Below, piece by piece: positions 62,541-64,000 of a stretch of DNA of 64,000 nt. The DNA is from Pleurocapsa sp. CCALA 161 (GTDB lineage Bacteria; Cyanobacteriota; Cyanobacteriia; Cyanobacteriales; Xenococcaceae): assembly GCF_003003995.1 (NCBI RefSeq), contig NZ_PVWF01000008.1, positions 1 to 64,000 of the forward strand, given 5' to 3'. Numbering within the stretch: position 1 is the first letter of the stretch; each line of letters begins with the position of its first letter. A model generated the notes under the pieces. It made no database searches and was not told where the DNA came from. It saw only the letters and a list, made by a program, of their open reading frames with translations. The position numbers and the translations under genes were made by a program.

Positions 62541-63614
62541 ATGGATACGATTGGGCATAAAAGCTATCCTGAGCTAGAAGAATCTTTATTAGATGAAAAT
62601 AGTAGTTTAACCAAAATGCTAGGCTTAATTGGCAATGATAAACAGGTAGTAGATTTTGGTTGTGCGACTGGTTATTTTGCTCATCTGTTGAGTCAAAAAC
62701 AATGTCTGGTGACAGGTGTTGAAATTAATTCAGAGGCAGCTTCGGCTGCAAAGCAGTATTGTCAAGAAGTAATCGTTGCCGACTTAGATTTTGTTTCTGT
62801 TCAGGAAATATTAGGCGATCGCCAATTTGATGTAGCTATTTTTGGTGATGTTTTAGAGCATCTGCGCGATCCTTGGCAAGTACTGCGAGATACCCGACAA
62901 ATTTTAAAAAAAGATGGATATATAGTGGCTTCGATCCCGAATATCGCCCATGGAGCAATTCGGCTGTCTCTGTTACAAGGAAAGTTTGAATACACAGAAT
63001 TAGGCATCTTAGATAATACTCACCTAAGATTTTTTACTAGAAAAACTGTTCAAGATTTAGTAGAAAATTCTGGATATTTATTAAAAAATCTTGAAAGAAC
63101 AAAATTACCGTTGCTAGCTAATAATAATTTAGTTCCTCACATTAATCTCAATGATTTTGATCGCGAGATGATTGAAAAAATGCAGCAAGATGAAGATATT
63201 GATACTCTGCAATTTGTAATTAGAGCCGTTCCTAGTTCTGTCGAAGAAAGATTAGTGGATTGTCAAAATCGCTATGGTCAACTGCTCCAAGAGTCAAAAA
63301 TCAGTCAATCGGAGCTTGAGCAGAGTCAGAAGACAACCCAGCAGTTACAATCGGAGCTTGAACAGAGTCAGAAGACAACCCAGCAATTACAATCGGAGCT
63401 TGAACAGAGTCAGAAGACAACCCAGCAATTACAATCGGAGCTTGAGCAGAGTCAAAATAATATTCAGCAGTTAAAATCTGAGCTTGAGCAGAATCTTGAA
63501 CAGGGCAAGCAAGCGATCGCTACTATCCAGTGGATGAAAACTAGTAAATTCTGGCAGCTTCGCAGTAAGTGGCTCAAGTTCAAGCTTTTTTTTCAACCTG
63601 AATCGTTAGAGTAA
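62541..63614 (+). CDS. SAM-dependent methyltransferase with C-terminal coiled-coil repeats
   Basis: From ATG 62541 it is 357 aa; an upstream in-frame TTG at 62493 is less likely. Residues ~25-180 are a class I methyltransferase (VVDFGCATGYFAHLLSQ, FGDVLEHLRDPWQVL, NIAHGAIRLSLL). Residues ~245-330 are a coiled coil made of four 14-residue repeats (SELEQSQKTTQQLQ), then a basic Trp-rich tail. Relatives in O-antigen loci measure or cap chains with methyl groups, with coiled coils acting as rulers (WbdD-like). That role is inferred here. Confidence 0.85.
   Translation: MDTIGHKSYPELEESLLDENSSLTKMLGLIGNDKQVVDFGCATGYFAHLLSQKQCLVTGVEINSEAASAAKQYCQEVIVADLDFVSVQEILGDRQFDVAIFGDVLEHLRDPWQVLRDTRQILKKDGYIVASIPNIAHGAIRLSLLQGKFEYTELGILDNTHLRFFTRKTVQDLVENSGYLLKNLERTKLPLLANNNLVPHINLNDFDREMIEKMQQDEDIDTLQFVIRAVPSSVEERLVDCQNRYGQLLQESKISQSELEQSQKTTQQLQSELEQSQKTTQQLQSELEQSQKTTQQLQSELEQSQNNIQQLKSELEQNLEQGKQAIATIQWMKTSKFWQLRSKWLKFKLFFQPESLE
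63309..63491 (+). repeat. 42-bp in-frame tandem repeat, four copies plus a partial one
   Basis: The first three units (63309, 63351, 63393) are nearly identical at the DNA level. The fourth (63435-63476) has diverged (QSQNNIQQLK), and a partial unit follows. Each encodes 14 residues, i.e. two heptads of a coiled coil. Confidence 0.92.
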
Positions 63615-63631
63615 CCCAGTAATACGGAGAT

Positions 63632-64000
63632 ATGATAATTAACAAACAATCGATCAATACAGTTCGTCTGTTCGTGACATCTTTAGGAAATCATTTCATG
63701 ATTGAGATTGCCGAGATCTTCCATGAAGGATTCAAAAGTAATGGTGTTGAGTCTCAGATTAAGATCGATCAGCGCCCCTCTACTGATCCAGAACCAGGGC
63801 TAATTCAGATAGTCATTGCACCTCATGAGTTTTTTAATCTATTTCTTGACTCTAGGCTGAAACCTGGAGAAAAAATCAAAGACTTTTTAAAGGCTGTATA
63901 TATGCTCAGTGCAGAACAGCCCCTTACCCACTGGTTCGAAATGGCTTGCAAGCGAGCGTCTTCTTCTCAAGGCGTGTTAGATATTACAGAACATACTGCC
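63632..64000 (+). CDS. Partial gene, unknown; probably part of the glycan locus
   Basis: An open frame starts at ATG 63632 with GGAG four bases before it and runs 123 codons to the window edge. It begins MIINKQSINTVRLFVTSLGN. IEIAEIFHEGFKSNGVESQIKI and IVIAPHEFFNLFL follow. The Rossmann-like pattern and the position after a methyltransferase suggest a glycosyltransferase-like protein, but no signature is complete in the visible part. Confidence 0.6.
   Translation, partial: MIINKQSINTVRLFVTSLGNHFMIEIAEIFHEGFKSNGVESQIKIDQRPSTDPEPGLIQIVIAPHEFFNLFLDSRLKPGEKIKDFLKAVYMLSAEQPLTHWFEMACKRASSSQGVLDITEHTA

Noticed and set aside
63274-63474. Second reading frame over the 42-bp repeats
   Set aside because: Any frame stays open across a 42-bp repeat. 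The methyltransferase frame is continuous on both sides, so the other is a shadow.

Overview
The window is chromosomal DNA of a cyanobacterium. It is AT-rich and dense in the HIP1 octamer GCGATCGC. It carries photosynthesis and cyanobacterial marker genes (psaK, ntcA, bciB, crtD, hemJ) and several cyanobacteria-specific protein families (DUF3084, DUF3146, DUF6464). Runs of 7-bp tandem repeats and dispersed intergenic repeats separate many genes. The species cannot be read from the window. Most of it is housekeeping sequence in short, mixed-strand transcription units.

Layout. 1-4.6 kb: repeats, a DUF4126 membrane protein, a DUF6464 protein, a large unknown membrane protein, an SDR and a possible small RNA. 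4.6-9.8 kb: a DisA_N (c-di-AMP-cyclase-like) protein, ribokinase, secG, gpmI and a DCC thiol protein. 9.8-14.5 kb: a 47-aa protein, a desaturase, ribosomal protein S1, a dienelactone hydrolase, hisB and fabI, all on the minus strand. 14.6-20.8 kb: ntcA, a DUF3084 protein, a RuvC/YqgF-like protein, a DUF3146 protein, a GTPase and asnS. 21-23.8 kb: psaK, a tRNA-Arg(CCU) gene interrupted by a group I intron, hemJ and recF.

23.9-31.7 kb is the most unusual part. Genes for an acyl-CoA dehydrogenase with an apparent ATT start, a PIG-L deacetylase, a NodS-like methyltransferase and a family 2 glycosyltransferase form one uncharacterised biosynthetic cluster. An IsrB-type OMEGA element (RuvC-only relative of IscB, with a candidate omega RNA) has inserted into a small membrane-protein gene inside this cluster. 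Both halves of that gene remain, so the empty site, the predicted guide and the TTGA adjacent motif can be reconstructed. A deleted second copy of part of recF, a CYTH protein, a TIGR04282 transferase and a truncated family 4 glycosyltransferase follow.

31.7-41.9 kb: a polyprenol-phosphate sugar synthase with a GtrA domain, an SNase-like protein, a 1308-aa fusion with phytase-type esterase-like, GDPD and PhoX-like regions, an RppA/RppB-like two-component pair, a DUF305 lipoprotein and a multicopper-oxidase remnant. 41.9-46.4 kb: a signalling group (REC-PAS-GGDEF-EAL protein, GAF histidine kinase, single-domain regulator). 46.4-58.6 kb: crtD, a DUF2780 protein, a tiny lipoprotein, a CocE/NonD hydrolase, cobM, lgt, a PATAN protein, rsmI, two tandem outer-membrane-like paralogues and bciB. 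58.8-64 kb: a surface-glycan export locus (ABC permease and ATPase, double-domain glycosyltransferase, methyltransferase with a 42-bp repeat) that runs off the end of the window.
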